A stretch of 45,740 nt of DNA from positions 1 to 45,740 of the forward strand of contig NZ_MOWM01000051.1 of NCBI RefSeq assembly GCF_016082275.1, written 5' to 3'. How positions within the stretch are numbered: the stretch's first letter is position 1; each line of letters opens with the position of its first letter. The stretch is from Variovorax sp. E3 (GTDB lineage Bacteria; Pseudomonadota; Gammaproteobacteria; Burkholderiales; Burkholderiaceae_C). Shown piece by piece: positions 7,352 through 14,376 of this stretch. A program made the position numbers and the translations under genes. A model generated the notes under the pieces. That model was not told where the DNA came from. It did not search any database and saw only the letters and a program-made list of their open reading frames with translations.

Positions 7352-9340
7352 TCAGGCGTGCCGCTGCCGCAGGGCCTCGAAGGACACGAGCTCGCCGGCG
7401 ATGGCGCTGGCGGCGACGGTCGGCGGGCTTGCGAGCCAAACCCGGCCCGGACCGCCGCGGCCGGGAAAGTTGCGGTTGATGGCGCTTACCGTGACCTGGT
7501 CGGCGCGGATCGAGCCGCCCGGCCCGCAGTTTCCGCAGGCACCGCAGGACGGCTGCAGCACGCGGGCCCCGACCTTTTCGAACGCGTCCATGTAGCCCTG
7601 TGCGATGCAGTGGTCGCGCACGGCCGTCGTGCCGAACTGCAGGAACAGCTGCACGCCCGGTGCAACGCGCAGGCCACGATCGGCGGCCCAGCGCAGCACG
7701 GCATGGTAGTGATCGAAATCTTCCCGCTTGCCCGCGGTGCAGGAGCCGCCGTAGGCGATGTCCACGCGCACCGGTTCGCCGACTTCGGCCAGCGGCATGC
7801 CGTTGCCGGGGTCGCCGGGGCGCGCCACCATGGGCGGCACCGCGGCGCAATCGACATGCAGCGTGGCCGCGTAGGCGGCGCCTTCGTCGCTGGCCATCCA
7901 CGGCTCGAGCGTGAAGTCGATGCCGCGCCGTTCGCGCAGGAAGCGAAGCGTCTCCGCGTCGGGCGCGACGATGCCCGTGAAGCCGCCGAGCTCGGCCGTC
8001 ATGTTGGTGAGCGTGGCGCGCTCGTCGGTCGAGAGGCCGCCGATCGCCGCGCCGCAGAACTCGAACACCTTGCCCACGCCCCCACCCGCACGAATGAACG
8101 GCTCGGCCAGCAGGTGCAGCACGATGTCCTTGGCCGTCACGCCAGGCGGCATGGCGCCGTCGAGCACGATGCGCAGCGACTGCGGAACGGTGAGCCGCAC
8201 CGCGCCCGTGACGAAGGCGTTGGCCATGTCGGTGGTGCCGACGCCGAACGCGACGCAGCCAAGCGCACCGCTGTGCGGGGTGTGCGAATCGGTGCCCACG
8301 ACCAGTTGGCCCGGCAATGCGTAGTGCTCGGCCACCATGGCATGCGAGATGCCCGCCACGTTGCCGCCGTCGCCCGCCGCAGCCTCGGCTTCGGTCAACG
8401 TGCGGTGCGAGCGCAGGCCATAGGCGGCGGCGAAGTCGCGCTGCGCCTGGACCATGCGGTGCACGTTCGGCACCAGTCCGCCGCGCATGTGCGCCGGGCT
8501 CTCGTCGACATAGGAGGTGTGATCCTCGAACACCAGGATCGATGCCGGGTCGTGCAGCACGAGCGGCGCGCCGAACGTGGCATGCAGCATGTGCGCCGCC
8601 ATGCCGGTGTAGTACTCGTGGATGACGCGCCGGTCGGCCCGCACGAACGCGCCGGCACCGGGGGCCGGGTGGGCGTCAGTCAGTTCGGTGACGAGCGCAT
8701 GGCGCGCCACGATCTTCTCGAACAGCGTTTGCGGGCCGTCGTTTTGCGCGTGCGGTGCGACCGCGATGTCGCGCATGAACCGCTGCCCGAAGCGCAGCAA
8801 ACCGCCGCTTTTCAGGATCGCGGCAGCCAGGGCGTCGCGGCCGGCCACAAGCTCGTCGACCGCAATCGCCTCGCCGGCCTGGATGCGCGCGACCAGGCCG
8901 AAGTCGGTGGATGTGAACAAGCCGATGTTGTCGGCGTTCTGCCGATAGATGCGCTCGAAGCTCTGCGCGATCACCAGCCGAACGCCCGCGAGCTTCTCGG
9001 CCGCCGGGCTGTGCTCGCGCGAAGAACCCTTGCCGTAGCGCTTGCCCGCAACGACGACCTCGACCCCGCGCAAGCGGATCGCGTCGGCGCCGATCGGCGT
9101 GCGGTCGCCGGCCCGAAAGCCGGTGTACGGATAGCGCCCGAGCTTGTCGTCGTAGTGCGTGAGGATCGGTAGCGGCGTGATCTCGTCGGTCGAGACATCG
9201 TCGCGCAGCGCAAGCGCGGCATCGAGCGCGATGCTTTCGCCGAGCAGGCTGCGCGCCACGATGTCGGCTGAGCAACTGAGGAAGAGTACTGCGGGCGCGA
9301 ACGAGAGTGTCGATGCGCTGGCTGGCGAAGTGGCTGGCAT
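7352..9340 (-). CDS. Aconitase/isopropylmalate dehydratase-family hydro-lyase, swivel domain first
   Basis: 662-residue fused [4Fe-4S] hydro-lyase. The small (LeuD/swivel) domain comes first: DDVSTDEITP at ~47-56, YTGFRAGDRTPIGADAIRLR, then YGKGSSREHSPAAEKLAGVR and QSFERIYRQNADNIGL. The large (LeuC-like) domain follows from ~215: ILVFEDHTSYVDESPAHMRG, VVGTDSHTPHSGALGCVAFG, and cluster cysteines Cys534 (GGSCTAG), Cys599 and Cys602 (PSCGACG). This order is opposite to aconitase, where the swivel is C-terminal. ATG 9340 was chosen because the family N-terminus starts shortly after it; the ribosome site is weak. The substrate is probably a methyl- or carboxy-substituted malate, as the Bug protein and RraA-like aldolase follow in the same unit. 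Confidence 0.88.
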   Translation of the reverse strand: MPATSPASASTLSFAPAVLFLSCSADIVARSLLGESIALDAALALRDDVSTDEITPLPILTHYDDKLGRYPYTGFRAGDRTPIGADAIRLRGVEVVVAGKRYGKGSSREHSPAAEKLAGVRLVIAQSFERIYRQNADNIGLFTSTDFGLVARIQAGEAIAVDELVAGRDALAAAILKSGGLLRFGQRFMRDIAVAPHAQNDGPQTLFEKIVARHALVTELTDAHPAPGAGAFVRADRRVIHEYYTGMAAHMLHATFGAPLVLHDPASILVFEDHTSYVDESPAHMRGGLVPNVHRMVQAQRDFAAAYGLRSHRTLTEAEAAAGDGGNVAGISHAMVAEHYALPGQLVVGTDSHTPHSGALGCVAFGVGTTDMANAFVTGAVRLTVPQSLRIVLDGAMPPGVTAKDIVLHLLAEPFIRAGGGVGKVFEFCGAAIGGLSTDERATLTNMTAELGGFTGIVAPDAETLRFLRERRGIDFTLEPWMASDEGAAYAATLHVDCAAVPPMVARPGDPGNGMPLAEVGEPVRVDIAYGGSCTAGKREDFDHYHAVLRWAADRGLRVAPGVQLFLQFGTTAVRDHCIAQGYMDAFEKVGARVLQPSCGACGNCGPGGSIRADQVTVSAINRNFPGRGGPGRVWLASPPTVAASAIAGELVSFEALRQRHA

Positions 9341-9419
9341 GCCGAATCTTCGCAGCCGCTTGGCGTGCCGGAAAGTGCCGATGCGGCAGAGGGGCTCTCG
9401 CAAGAAGCGAGATCCGGAT

Positions 9420-10307
9420 TTACCCCCGCAGCGCCTCGATCAGGGCCGACACGGCGCGCAGCCGCGGCGATTTTCGCAGCGCGAACATGTGAAGCGAACG
9501 CACCGCCCACGCCTCGGCCAATGGGCGACGCGAAAAGCGCGGACTGCCGGCGTAGGCAGCCGCCGCGCTTTGCGGGATTACGGCAACGCCAAGTCCGGCC
9601 TCCACCATTCGGCACACCGCATCGAAGCTGCTGACCCACACGGTAGGCGCGAACGGCCGGTGCAGCGCAGCGGCGCGCTCGTGCAGCGAACTGTCGAGTG
9701 CGCCGCCGTGGTGAACGCCGATCAGCGGATGTTCCAGCACCTGGGCAAACGTCAGCGATTCGAACCGCGCCAGGAAGTGGGCGGCCGGCATCACGACCTG
9801 CAACGGGTCGATCGCGAAGGGCCACGACTCGAGCCCCGACGGCAACGGCTGGTCGACACCTACGCCGACGTCGGCGCGGTCGTCAAGGCAAGCGCGCACG
9901 ACATCGCGCGTGTCCTGCTCCTGCAGCGAGATCGCGACCTGTGGGTACGCCGCCATGAAGGCGCGCAGCCGCTCCGGCAGGAAGCCGATGACGGCCGACA
10001 TGTTGGCGTGCAGCCGCACCGTTCCGCGCACCGCGTCGCCTTCGGCCTGTACTTCGCGCACCAGGGCCTGCAAGTCGTCATCGATCTGCTCGCCTCGTGC
10101 CAGCACCAGGCGCCCTGCGTCGGTGAGTTCGATGCCGCGCGGCGAGCGCACCAGCAGCGTCGTGCCGAAGGCGTGCTCGAGGTCGGCGAGGCGCCGGCTC
10201 AATGCCGAGGGTGCGATGCTTTCCAGCGCCGCGCCCCGCACGATGGAGCCGGCGCGCGCGACCGAGACGAAGAGTCGCAGGCTGTAAGCATCGATGCGGC
10301 GCGTCAA
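9420..10307 (-). CDS. LysR-family regulator starting at TTG
   Basis: 295-residue LysR protein. HTH at residues ~5-62 (LRLFVSVARAGSIVRGAALE, SIAPSALSRRLADLEHAFGT, SPRGIELTDAGR), effector domain ~90-290. The start is TTG at 10307, preceded by AGGAG 5 bases upstream; the 37 codons open further upstream run into IS3 debris and have no ribosome site. It is the first gene of the minus-strand unit leading to the hydro-lyase (start 9340), Bug protein and RraA-like protein, so it is co-directional with its likely targets rather than divergent. Confidence 0.9.
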   Translation of the reverse strand: MTRRIDAYSLRLFVSVARAGSIVRGAALESIAPSALSRRLADLEHAFGTTLLVRSPRGIELTDAGRLVLARGEQIDDDLQALVREVQAEGDAVRGTVRLHANMSAVIGFLPERLRAFMAAYPQVAISLQEQDTRDVVRACLDDRADVGVGVDQPLPSGLESWPFAIDPLQVVMPAAHFLARFESLTFAQVLEHPLIGVHHGGALDSSLHERAAALHRPFAPTVWVSSFDAVCRMVEAGLGVAVIPQSAAAAYAGSPRFSRRPLAEAWAVRSLHMFALRKSPRLRAVSALIEALRG

Positions 10308-10419
10308 AGTTTCTCCTGTGGATCGGATGGGCCGGCCCTGCTTTGGCCGAGGGGTGCCGGGATTGTGCTGGCGAACGGCGGGGCCACCAAACGCGAGAAT
10401 CCGGGCGAACTGTTCCATC

Positions 10420-10598
10420 CTCGCAATTGGCAGTCCACAACCGCGAGCAGTTCATACAGGCCGTGGGCTCCTACATCCGTTGGTACAACGAACGGCGGAT
10501 CAAGATCTCCCCGGGGCTCTCACTGCCCCATCGGATACCGAGAGGGTCTCGGACTTGCGGAGGAAAACCAGCCCAAGTTTTTATCCGCGCCCCAATGA
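10420..10598 (+). mobile_element. IS3-family transposase C-terminal fragment
   Basis: NREQFIQAVGSYIRWYNERR followed by IKISPG, then in a shifted frame IGYREGLGLAEENQPKF and a stop at 10598, matches the C-terminal end of IS3-family OrfB transposases (typical YIRWYNEKRIK...SPIEYRESLGL). The frame change comes from extra bases around the CTCTCACTGCCCC stretch. The fragment is on the opposite strand to the one at 5705-5835. Together they bracket the LysR/hydro-lyase/Bug/RraA unit. Confidence 0.75.
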
Positions 10599-10600
10599 AA

Positions 10601-10622
10601 ATGCCCCGCTATCGCGGGGCAT
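10601..10622 (-). terminator. Rho-independent-like terminator of the HTH gene
   Basis: ATGCCCCGC-tatc-GCGGGGCAT is a perfect 9-base stem with a 4-base loop, 27 bases beyond the stop of the minus-strand HTH gene. On the minus strand it is followed by TTTCATT. It may also end the IS3 fragment read from the other side. Confidence 0.7.
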
Positions 10623-10648
10623 CTCGGAGCCGAGCGGCCGGCCGACTT

Positions 10649-11077
10649 TCAGGCCGCCATGCGGGCTGCGATCTCCCGGGCGTCCCAACCGCGCACTGCA
10701 GCCAGGCGCTCGAGTTGCACAGCGCGTGGACGGGCCTTGCCTTGCTCCCAGTGATAGATCGTCTGACCCGAGACCCCGACCAACTGCCCATAGTTCGCCG
10801 CGGAAATGCCCACCTTTGCGCGATGCGCGGCCAATCTTGCCGCACTGAAGCGGCGCTTCGTACCCTCTTTTTCCGGCTGCTCCATTTGCTCTGCGCGTCT
10901 CGTGCCTTTGGTTACGCTGCGCAGTTCCTTCTCGACGGTGGCCAATTGCCGTCGAAGCTCTGCGATCGACGCCCGGTATGAGGCTGAAGCCTTCTTGAGC
11001 GTCTCGATTTCGGAGCGAACCTCCTTGCGAGCGACGCGGGAAATTTCAGCTTTGAGGGTGGATGCGATGTTTGGCAT
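10649..11077 (-). CDS. Coiled-coil plus XRE-type helix-turn-helix protein
   Basis: 142-residue DNA-binding protein. Residues ~1-60 are charged and heptad-like (ISRVARKEVRSEIETLKKAS, ASIAELRRQLATVEKELRSV), predicting a coiled coil that probably dimerises the protein. Residues ~78-125 form an XRE-like HTH (AHRAKVGISAANYGQLVGVS, GQTIYHWEQGKARP). Such proteins are frequent small regulators in beta-proteobacteria with unknown targets. ATG 11077 is the clear start, and the gene ends at the terminator at 10601-10622. Confidence 0.85.
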   Translation of the reverse strand: MPNIASTLKAEISRVARKEVRSEIETLKKASASYRASIAELRRQLATVEKELRSVTKGTRRAEQMEQPEKEGTKRRFSAARLAAHRAKVGISAANYGQLVGVSGQTIYHWEQGKARPRAVQLERLAAVRGWDAREIAARMAA

Positions 11078-11157
11078 GGGCGCATTGTGCCGGTAGCGAA
11101 AGACCGGGGATTCCAGGAGTCCGATAGACCTGCCCGCCGGGCAGATCCAGTTGCGAT

Positions 11158-11346
11158 TTACTCCTGAGCGTCGCCGAAGCCGCGCGAGCCATGTGGCGCG
11201 CCGCCCTCCTCCACGCCGAGCACGCCCACAACAGCAGATCGAAGCCGATCACCCGGAAGAACTCTCTGGAGTTGCCGCACGAGCAGGTCAGCGACTTGGC
11301 CGGCGCTGGGCCTCCGATCGAAAAGACGCCGGACGAATGACAACAT
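11158..11346 (-). CDS. Small hypothetical protein with a strong ribosome site
   Basis: 62 residues starting MLSFVRRLFDRRPSAGQVAD. ATG 11346 is preceded by GGAGGAG with 2-base spacing, among the best ribosome sites in the window, which argues for real translation. The N-terminus is basic and amphipathic and continues LLVRQLQRVLPGDRL; the C-terminal part (GVEEGGAPHGSRG) looks unstructured. It may be the start of a longer protein cut by a frame change, as no domain is recognised. It lies downstream of the AbiE toxin gene on the same strand, with about 60 bases between them. Confidence 0.45.
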   Translation of the reverse strand: MLSFVRRLFDRRPSAGQVADLLVRQLQRVLPGDRLRSAVVGVLGVEEGGAPHGSRGFGDAQE

Positions 11347-11409
11347 TTCTCCTCCTTGGGCAAGATGCCTCGAAAGCAGTTGTTGACACCACACAGCTAA
11401 CGCCGCCGG

Positions 11410-12261
11410 TCACCACGGCAAAGAGTCATACAGCCCGGCGACTCGGCCCATTGCCTCGTCGAATGGCGGGAGGTCGCCGTCCACGTCCGCGGCCAAGTCC
11501 TGGTAGCCAGCGCGCGCCATGGAGACGACTTCGTCCGAGTCCATGGAACTGACGTCAGGGACGATGCCTTTGGAACCGCAAGAAGCCACCAAGATCTCAT
11601 GAATCTTGGCCAGTTCATCGGCGATGAGAGCAGGCCCTGATTCCAGCAGCAGCCAGATGTCGTAGACATCTTGCCGGCGGTTTCTCTTTCGAATGGGCTG
11701 CTGAAGCAGCGAGCGCATCTTCTCCGCCAGCACATTGTTCAGAGTGTAGGAATGGATGGTTGCACCGCCATCCAACGCCAACACCTCCACATCGAAAACA
11801 GCCTCATTGAAGCTGTAGTCGATTTCCACGACCTGCGCGGAAGTCCCAGCCTCCAAGCGAGCCATCGCCGCGGCATTGCCGCGGTTCGCGAACCCGATCT
11901 TCAGAGCCAGACTTTGGTGGGTCCTGTTCTCGCCTTTGGGCTGGACCTTGTAGGACTGCAGACGGCACGCCGTGGCATAGGGAAGTCGATCTTCTGCCGT
12001 GACAAGTCCCTCCCGCAGCTCTGCCAAGACCACATCGGCACTTTCTGTCGTGTACTTGTCCTTGGTGGAAAAGTCCAGGTCCCGGGTGAAGCGAGTGCTG
12101 TCGTAGCGTATGGCCAGCAGCAACCCGCCCTTCATCACCATCTTGGCACTCAAACTCTGGGAATGGCCAATGCCGTCGAGGATGGTATGCACCGCTTCCC
12201 TGAAGCTCTGCTGCCCGGCAGGAGCTTGTGCGACCCATGCATCGATTCCCACTTCATTCAT
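11410..12261 (-). CDS. abiEii: AbiEii/AbiGii-family nucleotidyltransferase toxin
   Basis: 283-residue nucleotidyltransferase of the type IV toxin family AbiEii. Motifs: KGG at 44-46 in MVMKGGLLLAIRYDSTRFTR, immediately followed by the metal-binding D61-L-D63 (the GG...DxD arrangement of the family), a conserved Lys in LNNVLAEKMRSLL, and RRQDVYDIWLL near 190-205. AbiEii and the related MenT toxins transfer nucleotides, in MenT3 to tRNA acceptor stems, and stop growth during phage infection. ATG 12261 overlaps the antitoxin stop (TGATG); a GTG one codon earlier is less likely. The pair sits among pseudogenes and IS scraps, consistent with acquisition by transfer. Confidence 0.88.
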   Translation of the reverse strand: MNEVGIDAWVAQAPAGQQSFREAVHTILDGIGHSQSLSAKMVMKGGLLLAIRYDSTRFTRDLDFSTKDKYTTESADVVLAELREGLVTAEDRLPYATACRLQSYKVQPKGENRTHQSLALKIGFANRGNAAAMARLEAGTSAQVVEIDYSFNEAVFDVEVLALDGGATIHSYTLNNVLAEKMRSLLQQPIRKRNRRQDVYDIWLLLESGPALIADELAKIHEILVASCGSKGIVPDVSSMDSDEVVSMARAGYQDLAADVDGDLPPFDEAMGRVAGLYDSLPW

Positions 12262-13184
12262 CACTCACCCTCGTCGACTTGCGACCCATCCAATGATGGG
12301 ACATTGATCGACAGTGCCCACCGTTCCGAGAAAAACGGTGCGTATTCCACTTGCGGATCCAACTTGCGGGAGCCTCCTCGCTGGACCTTGGATGCCCACG
12401 CGTTGACCCGCTGGTCGGACAGACCACACACCTCTTCCAGCAAGTAGCCCGCCCGGGCTTGCTCGATCAATGTTCCGTGGTGGCCGACTTCGTCAAGGAT
12501 GAGCTTGAGATACTTGGCCGCATACTGCCGGTAGGTATCGACGACGTGCTGCATCCCGCCACACAGCTCCGGTTCGCGGAGCATGTCCAAGAAGGTTCGT
12601 CCCAGCATGGCGACACGAATGGACGGGGACCTGATGGTCTTGAAGGCACCACGATGCGAGCGACGCATCATCTCCACTCGCGTTCCATCGATGCGTTCGT
12701 ACTTCTGGAACCTCAATGCCGGCGCCTTCGTCGCGAGGTAGCCGTCCATGCGCTGCTGGAGGTCCTTGCCCATACGCGCAGCCGCTTGCTCTTTCCACTC
12801 CCGATCAGGTGGCGTGGACAAGTAAAGGATCTTGGAAAACCGGTCGGAGATACCGTGGTATTCCATGGCACTCAGATGACTGACGTACGCGAATGGGTCG
12901 ACCGAGCAGGCCACTTCCATCGGCAGCGGCCTGTTTCGGCCGAAGAGATGAAAGACCGTACCGGCCTTGAATTCTTTGGCAGGTGAAATCAAGCTGAACG
13001 ACAACAGCAAGCGAACAACATCTGTGTATAAAGACAGTGAAATTGACCGGTCCGCTGAGTGAGTCGCGGTCAACACGCCCAGTTCGTACCCCGTCACGAC
13101 CGGCCGCTCCCACGAGCCTAGTCGCTCTTGGATGGGTCTGATGAGGGCACTCAAGGCCTCGGGTGACGCTTTCTGTTCTTTCAC
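12261..13184 (-). CDS. abiEi: AbiEi-like antitoxin / transcriptional autorepressor
   Basis: 307-residue partner of the nucleotidyltransferase toxin, in the usual antitoxin-then-toxin order with a one-base overlap. AbiEi antitoxins have an N-terminal winged helix for promoter binding and a C-terminal domain that neutralises the toxin. Here the central part shows VDPFAYVSHLSAMEYHGISD, the conserved AbiEi block (consensus HLSALxxHGL), and RVAMLGRTFLDMLREPELCG later. The start is GTG at 13184, which lies inside the end of a 45-base perfect palindrome; only a weak GGA is present upstream. This tight overlap suggests autorepression. Confidence 0.8.
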   Translation of the reverse strand: MKEQKASPEALSALIRPIQERLGSWERPVVTGYELGVLTATHSADRSISLSLYTDVVRLLLSFSLISPAKEFKAGTVFHLFGRNRPLPMEVACSVDPFAYVSHLSAMEYHGISDRFSKILYLSTPPDREWKEQAAARMGKDLQQRMDGYLATKAPALRFQKYERIDGTRVEMMRRSHRGAFKTIRSPSIRVAMLGRTFLDMLREPELCGGMQHVVDTYRQYAAKYLKLILDEVGHHGTLIEQARAGYLLEEVCGLSDQRVNAWASKVQRGGSRKLDPQVEYAPFFSERWALSINVPSLDGSQVDEGE

Positions 13185-13226
13185 TGTATATAATCCACGT
13201 CCTCAGGACGTGGATTATATACAGTG
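13182..13226. repeat. 45-base perfect palindrome at the AbiEi start
   Basis: Two perfectly complementary 21-base arms (13182-13202 and 13206-13226) flank the 3-base centre TCA. The outer arm begins CACTGTATATAATCC and the core is ACGTCC-tca-GGACGT. It contains the GTG start of the antitoxin and a TATAAT on each strand. AbiEi proteins are known to bind inverted repeats in their own promoter, so this is the likely operator, but it is far longer than a typical operator dyad and could also form a cruciform or an mRNA hairpin. Confidence 0.9.
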
Positions 13227-13241
13227 ATGCGAAAATTCAAA
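13214..13241 (-). promoter_or_regulatory. Putative promoter of the AbiE operon
   Basis: On the minus strand a perfect TATAAT (13219-13214) lies inside the palindrome, with TTTGAA (13241-13236) 16 bases upstream. Transcription would begin near 13207 at the centre of the palindrome, leaving a leader of ~20 bases before the GTG. Any protein on the palindrome would block the -10 element. Confidence 0.5.
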
Positions 13242-13269
13242 TCCCCCATGTTTGGGAGTGTCTTATGTT

Positions 13270-13306
13270 GTAAATAAAATGCGTCCTGAGGACGCATTTT
13301 ATTTAC
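13270..13306. repeat. Second large perfect palindrome upstream of abiEi
   Basis: 17-base perfect arms (13270-13286 and 13290-13306) flank the centre TGA. The core GCGTCC-tga-GGACGC is shared with the first palindrome (CGTCC-N3-GGACG), while the AT-rich flanks differ. Allowing one bulged base, pairing extends into GTTG/CAAC outside. It lies about 45 bases from the first palindrome, so the two may form a paired operator. Confidence 0.9.
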
Positions 13307-13381
13307 CAACAATTTCATTCCGTCGCGTGGATGAGTGGTCAGCACCCAGCCGCATCTGCTACAGCTCGACGAGCTGAACGC

Positions 13382-13640
13382 TCATCTGCCGAAAGACTTC
13401 GGCATTCCTGAGCTGTCACTGCGCTCACGCACGTCCTGGCTGCCGAATTGAAGGAAGAACTCACGCCCGGCGCCAGTTGCAGCCCATGGTCGGCGCCCGA
13501 CTTCAGGGTCTCGTAGTAGGCCTCGATGTCCTCGAGCTTGCCACCGGTGCAACACCCGCCATAGGCGATGTCGATCCCCACTTTCTCGGGCAAGTCGGAT
13601 ACGGCTACGCCCTTGCCCGGGTCGCCCGCAAGCGGCGGAG
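13382..13640 (-). pseudogene. Fragment of an aconitase/isopropylmalate dehydratase large domain
   Basis: KVGIDIAYGGCCTGGKLEDI then YYETLKSGADHGLQLAPGV match the region around the first cluster cysteine of the hydro-lyase large domain. After a -1 frame change FFLQFGSQDV continues the family sequence. About 85 of more than 400 residues remain. The sequence is related to, but clearly different from, the intact hydro-lyase at 7352-9340, so it is a paralogue remnant and not a recent copy. Confidence 0.75.
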
Positions 13641-14191
13641 AGGGAAGCGTGCGCATCGTTGCGAGCTTGGCAGCGCTTTGCAGTTCCCTCCTGGCCGATA
13701 TGGTCACGGTACTGAGAAAACACCGCTCCATCAGGGTGAGCCTGAAGGAGGCCTCGTCGGAGGAAATGGTGAAACAGGTGCGCGAAGGCAGCGCCGATCT
13801 TGCCATCTGCTGGGACGCGGCGGATCTGACTGGATCAACAACGCAGCCCTACCGTTGCGATCATGCATGCGCTATCGTTCCACGTGACCACCCGTTGGCA
13901 CGGCGCAAATCCGTTCGGTTTGTCGAGGTGCTCGCGTACGACTATGTCAGTGCGATGCCGGGAAGCATGATGGAAACCAGGTTGAGACAACACGCGGGAG
14001 CCACCGGCATGCCGATGGTCCCCCGGGTCGAGCTTCAAAGCTTCAATGGCGTGGCGGGCGTGGTGGCGGCAGGTCTCGGTGTCAGCGTGCTGCCGCGCGA
14101 GGTTGTGGAACCTTTGGCGGGCTCGCTGGCACTGCGAATCGTGCCGCTCGCAGAGGCCTGGAGCACCCGGCAGTTCGTCATATGCTTCTGA
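13638..14191 (+). pseudogene. LysR effector-domain remnant lacking its DNA-binding domain
   Basis: GSVRIVASLAALCSSLLADM through RVSLKEASSEEMVKQVREGS, HACAIVPRDHPLARRKSVRF, YVSAMPGSMMETRLRQHAGA and VVAAGLGVSVLPREVVEPLA is a typical LysR substrate-binding domain. The N-terminal ~90 residues with the HTH are absent. A TGA at 14189-14191 cuts the normal C-terminal tail (about 18 more codons are open before the next stop). The remnant abuts the hydro-lyase fragment on the opposite strand at about 13638, as expected if a deletion removed the shared divergent promoter region and both N-termini. Confidence 0.8.
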
Positions 14192-14339
14192 GAAGAGCCG
14201 TACGTATCGCGTGCAGCCTTGGCGATCGCCTACAGCCTGAAGCAATAGGCATTTGGCTTCGGCCGAATGTCTCCGAAGCCTCGATCGATTCCAGCAAGAA
14301 CTTCCACGAATGCTGGAACGGTCGAGGCATCCGATTGCC

Positions 14340-14358
14340 GCGTGGGATCAGCCCACGC
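14340..14358 (-). terminator. Hairpin downstream of ggt
   Basis: GCGTGGG-atcag-CCCACGC, a 7-base perfect stem (8 with flanking bases), begins ~20 bases beyond the stop of the gamma-glutamyltransferase gene. No T-run follows on the minus strand. Another perfect repeat, TTCCAGCA/TGCTGGAA, lies at 14289-14318. Confidence 0.4.
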
Positions 14359-14376
14359 GCTTCTTCGCCATTCGAG

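Noticed and set aside
5654..9172. 1172-codon open frame on the plus strand
   Set aside because: It is antisense to the RraA, Bug and hydro-lyase genes, which have clear family motifs. The plus-strand product is Arg/His/Gly-rich with no domain, a known effect of high-GC codon bias.
12262..12264. GTG one codon before the AbiEii ATG as start
   Set aside because: The ATG at 12261 gives the standard TGATG overlap with the antitoxin stop; GTG adds one residue without a better ribosome site.
13182..13306. CRISPR or tandem repeat array
   Set aside because: The two units are palindromes with different flanks and a single unequal gap, with no regular repeat-spacer periodicity.
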